Below, piece by piece: positions 49,386 through 50,538 of a stretch of DNA of 50,538 nucleotides. Source of the DNA: an uncultured Clostridium sp. (lineage in GTDB: Bacteria > Bacillota > Clostridia > TANB77 > CAG-508); the NCBI GenBank assembly GCA_900553865.1, contig USFC01000001.1, forward strand, positions 1 to 50,538, written 5' to 3'. Below the pieces are notes generated by a model. It was not told the DNA's origin and did no database searches. It worked only from the letters and a program-made list of their open reading frames with translations. How positions within the stretch are numbered: position 1 is the first letter of the stretch; every line of letters begins with the position of its first letter. Both the position numbers and the translations under genes were made by a program.

Positions 49386-50538
49386 TTATTTATTTATTAA
49401 TACAGCACGGAAGCCAAAACTACCGTAGCCACCGCCATTGCTACGGTAAAATGCACACATACCAGCAGAAAAATCATCCCATAAGCTACCCCCATGATAG
49501 AAAAACGGATAGCTCAAGGCTGGAAAATAAGAGTTGTCGTTTGTCCATGAGCTGTAGCTCCATCCATCTTCTGACGTTCCTGCCTTTCCACTATTTGTTT
49601 CTCTTACTGCATCTCCATATATTTTTGAGTTTGCTACAAAGTTTTGCCTACTTGCTATATCTATATCTGTTACTTTATTTCCTTCTGAATCTTTTTCATT
49701 AAATGGATATACTGTTGTGTATTTTGTGCTTTCCGTTTTTAAAGTATTTCCATTATATGATATTGATGCTCCATTATTTTTTAAACTTCCATTTCCATTT
49801 GCTACATATGCTGCTGTTCTCTCCCATACTGTTCCAGACATATCATATACTCCATATATAGTTCCAGTGGTACTTGAGGCTTGGCCATTTTTTTGGTTCC
49901 ATACGTAAGCTCCACCTTTGCTATCTGCTTTATTTGCTGTTAAGGCATTTAATTTTTCTATTGTTGTTGTTCCACCTACACTGCACCCTGTTACAGCATA
50001 TACGCTATCAACTCCGCTTTTTCCTGCAGTTTCGGTTCTCTTTCTATTTCCACTGTTTAAATTTACACTATTTATTTTTATATCTACATTATATAACCCA
50101 TATTTGCTTAAACTTAGGTAACTACAAGCTCCCCATTCACTATTTTTCATTAAATGGCTATCTGAATCTGATGTAGACAATCCATAAATATTTCCATTTT
50201 CATTTAATACTTTTGCTATATTAAATGAGTCATTGTGATTTATATAATTCATGGCATATGTTACACCTTGAAAAGTTGGGTATTTTATGCTTGTTGTTGT
50301 CTCGCCATATATTCCGTCTAACCAGTTTCTTGCATCTTCGCTGTCGTCTTTATCTGTTCCTCTTTCAGTTCTATAAGTCCATACTTTAGATTGCGAATAA
50401 TTTACACTACTAGATTTTACTTCTGCTGTATTATTTCCACTTGCATAACCAGCTGCAAATTTTGCTACCCATATTCCTGTTAGTTCTTTATCCCATCCAC
50501 CATTTGCAAATTTTATACTACTTTCATCTGTAAAGGCT
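49386..50538 (-). CDS. Partial surface-type protein with FGE/C-type-lectin-like domain, DGR-target-like C-terminus
   Basis: The frame is open from the right edge to TAA at 49386 (at least 383 codons); the start lies outside the window. It carries WDKELTGIWVAKFAAGY, ARNWLDGIYG, GGAYVWNQKNGQ, IYGVYDMSGTVWE and the end FYHGGSLWDDFSAG...GFRAVLINK, the formylglycine-generating-enzyme-like fold, related to the domain of the 47569-48783 protein. The last 40 codons differ from the rest: higher G+C and 16 consecutive codons ending in C or T (49404-49451). This resembles variable regions of diversity-generating retroelement targets. No catalytic role is assigned. Confidence 0.8.
   Translation of the reverse strand, partial: AFTDESSIKFANGGWDKELTGIWVAKFAAGYASGNNTAEVKSSSVNYSQSKVWTYRTERGTDKDDSEDARNWLDGIYGETTTSIKYPTFQGVTYAMNYINHNDSFNIAKVLNENGNIYGLSTSDSDSHLMKNSEWGACSYLSLSKYGLYNVDIKINSVNLNSGNRKRTETAGKSGVDSVYAVTGCSVGGTTTIEKLNALTANKADSKGGAYVWNQKNGQASSTTGTIYGVYDMSGTVWERTAAYVANGNGSLKNNGASISYNGNTLKTESTKYTTVYPFNEKDSEGNKVTDIDIASRQNFVANSKIYGDAVRETNSGKAGTSEDGWSYSSWTNDNSYFPALSYPFFYHGGSLWDDFSAGMCAFYRSNGGGYGSFGFRAVLINK

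Overview
The window looks like a chromosomal segment of an AT-rich (roughly 30% G+C by eye, not computed), spore-forming, meso-DAP-type member of the Clostridia, probably an uncultured gut lineage. The evidence is a 16S rRNA 5' end with clostridial features, sporulation genes (spoIIGA, sigE, sigG, ymxH), a MurE with the DNPR motif of the diaminopimelate-adding enzyme, and strong AGGAGG-type ribosome binding sites. All genes but one lie on the minus strand, so the window is best read from right to left.

Reading right to left: (1) 50538-47569 holds two surface-type proteins with a formylglycine-generating-enzyme/C-type-lectin-like fold. One is cut by the window edge, the other has a type IV prepilin-like N-terminus. 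Between them are a decayed Rpn-type nuclease fragment and a 222-bp element with 21-bp inverted repeats enclosing a promoter, a candidate invertible switch. (2) 47393-36992 holds rsmA, a sortase, then the dcw (division and cell wall) cluster: mraZ, rsmH(mraW), ftsL-like, a PASTA class B PBP, murE, mraY, ftsW/spoVE. murD, murF and murB are absent. Several gaps carry short REP-like palindromes, and mraZ is preceded by three 10-bp-spaced MraZ boxes. (3) 36913-33312 holds murG, topA and a sua5 remnant with a large internal deletion. (4) 33195-25878 is an accessory block: an ABC-2 exporter pair, a four-copy array of 13-bp repeats with an exact 32-bp period, a SWIM/SNF2 helicase, and the only plus-strand gene, a repeat protein with its own consensus promoter and terminator. 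(5) 25682-16351 holds trmFO, three lineage-specific coiled-coil/charged genes, and a str operon (rpsL, rpsG, fusA, tuf) with enlarged, structured intergenic leaders. (6) 16160-10418 holds an anchored RsiV-like protein, topB, a patatin, an HD hydrolase (YqeK type) and murA. (7) 10401-1117 resumes the division/sporulation cluster: ftsQ, two DUF881 genes, sbp, ftsA, ftsZ, spoIIGA, sigE, an inserted orphan gene, sigG, and a frameshifted ymxH. (8) 1-528 is the 5' part of a 16S rRNA gene with tandem promoters.

Functionally the core is peptidoglycan precursor synthesis (MurA, MurE, MraY, MurG), septal synthesis (PBP, FtsW, FtsL, FtsQ, FtsA, FtsZ) and the sigma E/sigma G sporulation switch. Translation and topoisomerase genes sit between its two halves. 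Part 2 centres on what the conserved genes do not explain: the candidate invertible promoter, a possible diversity-generating-retroelement target, two periodic repeat arrays, self-contained inserted genes, structured leaders and gene remnants. All identifications come from reading motifs; no database search was possible.
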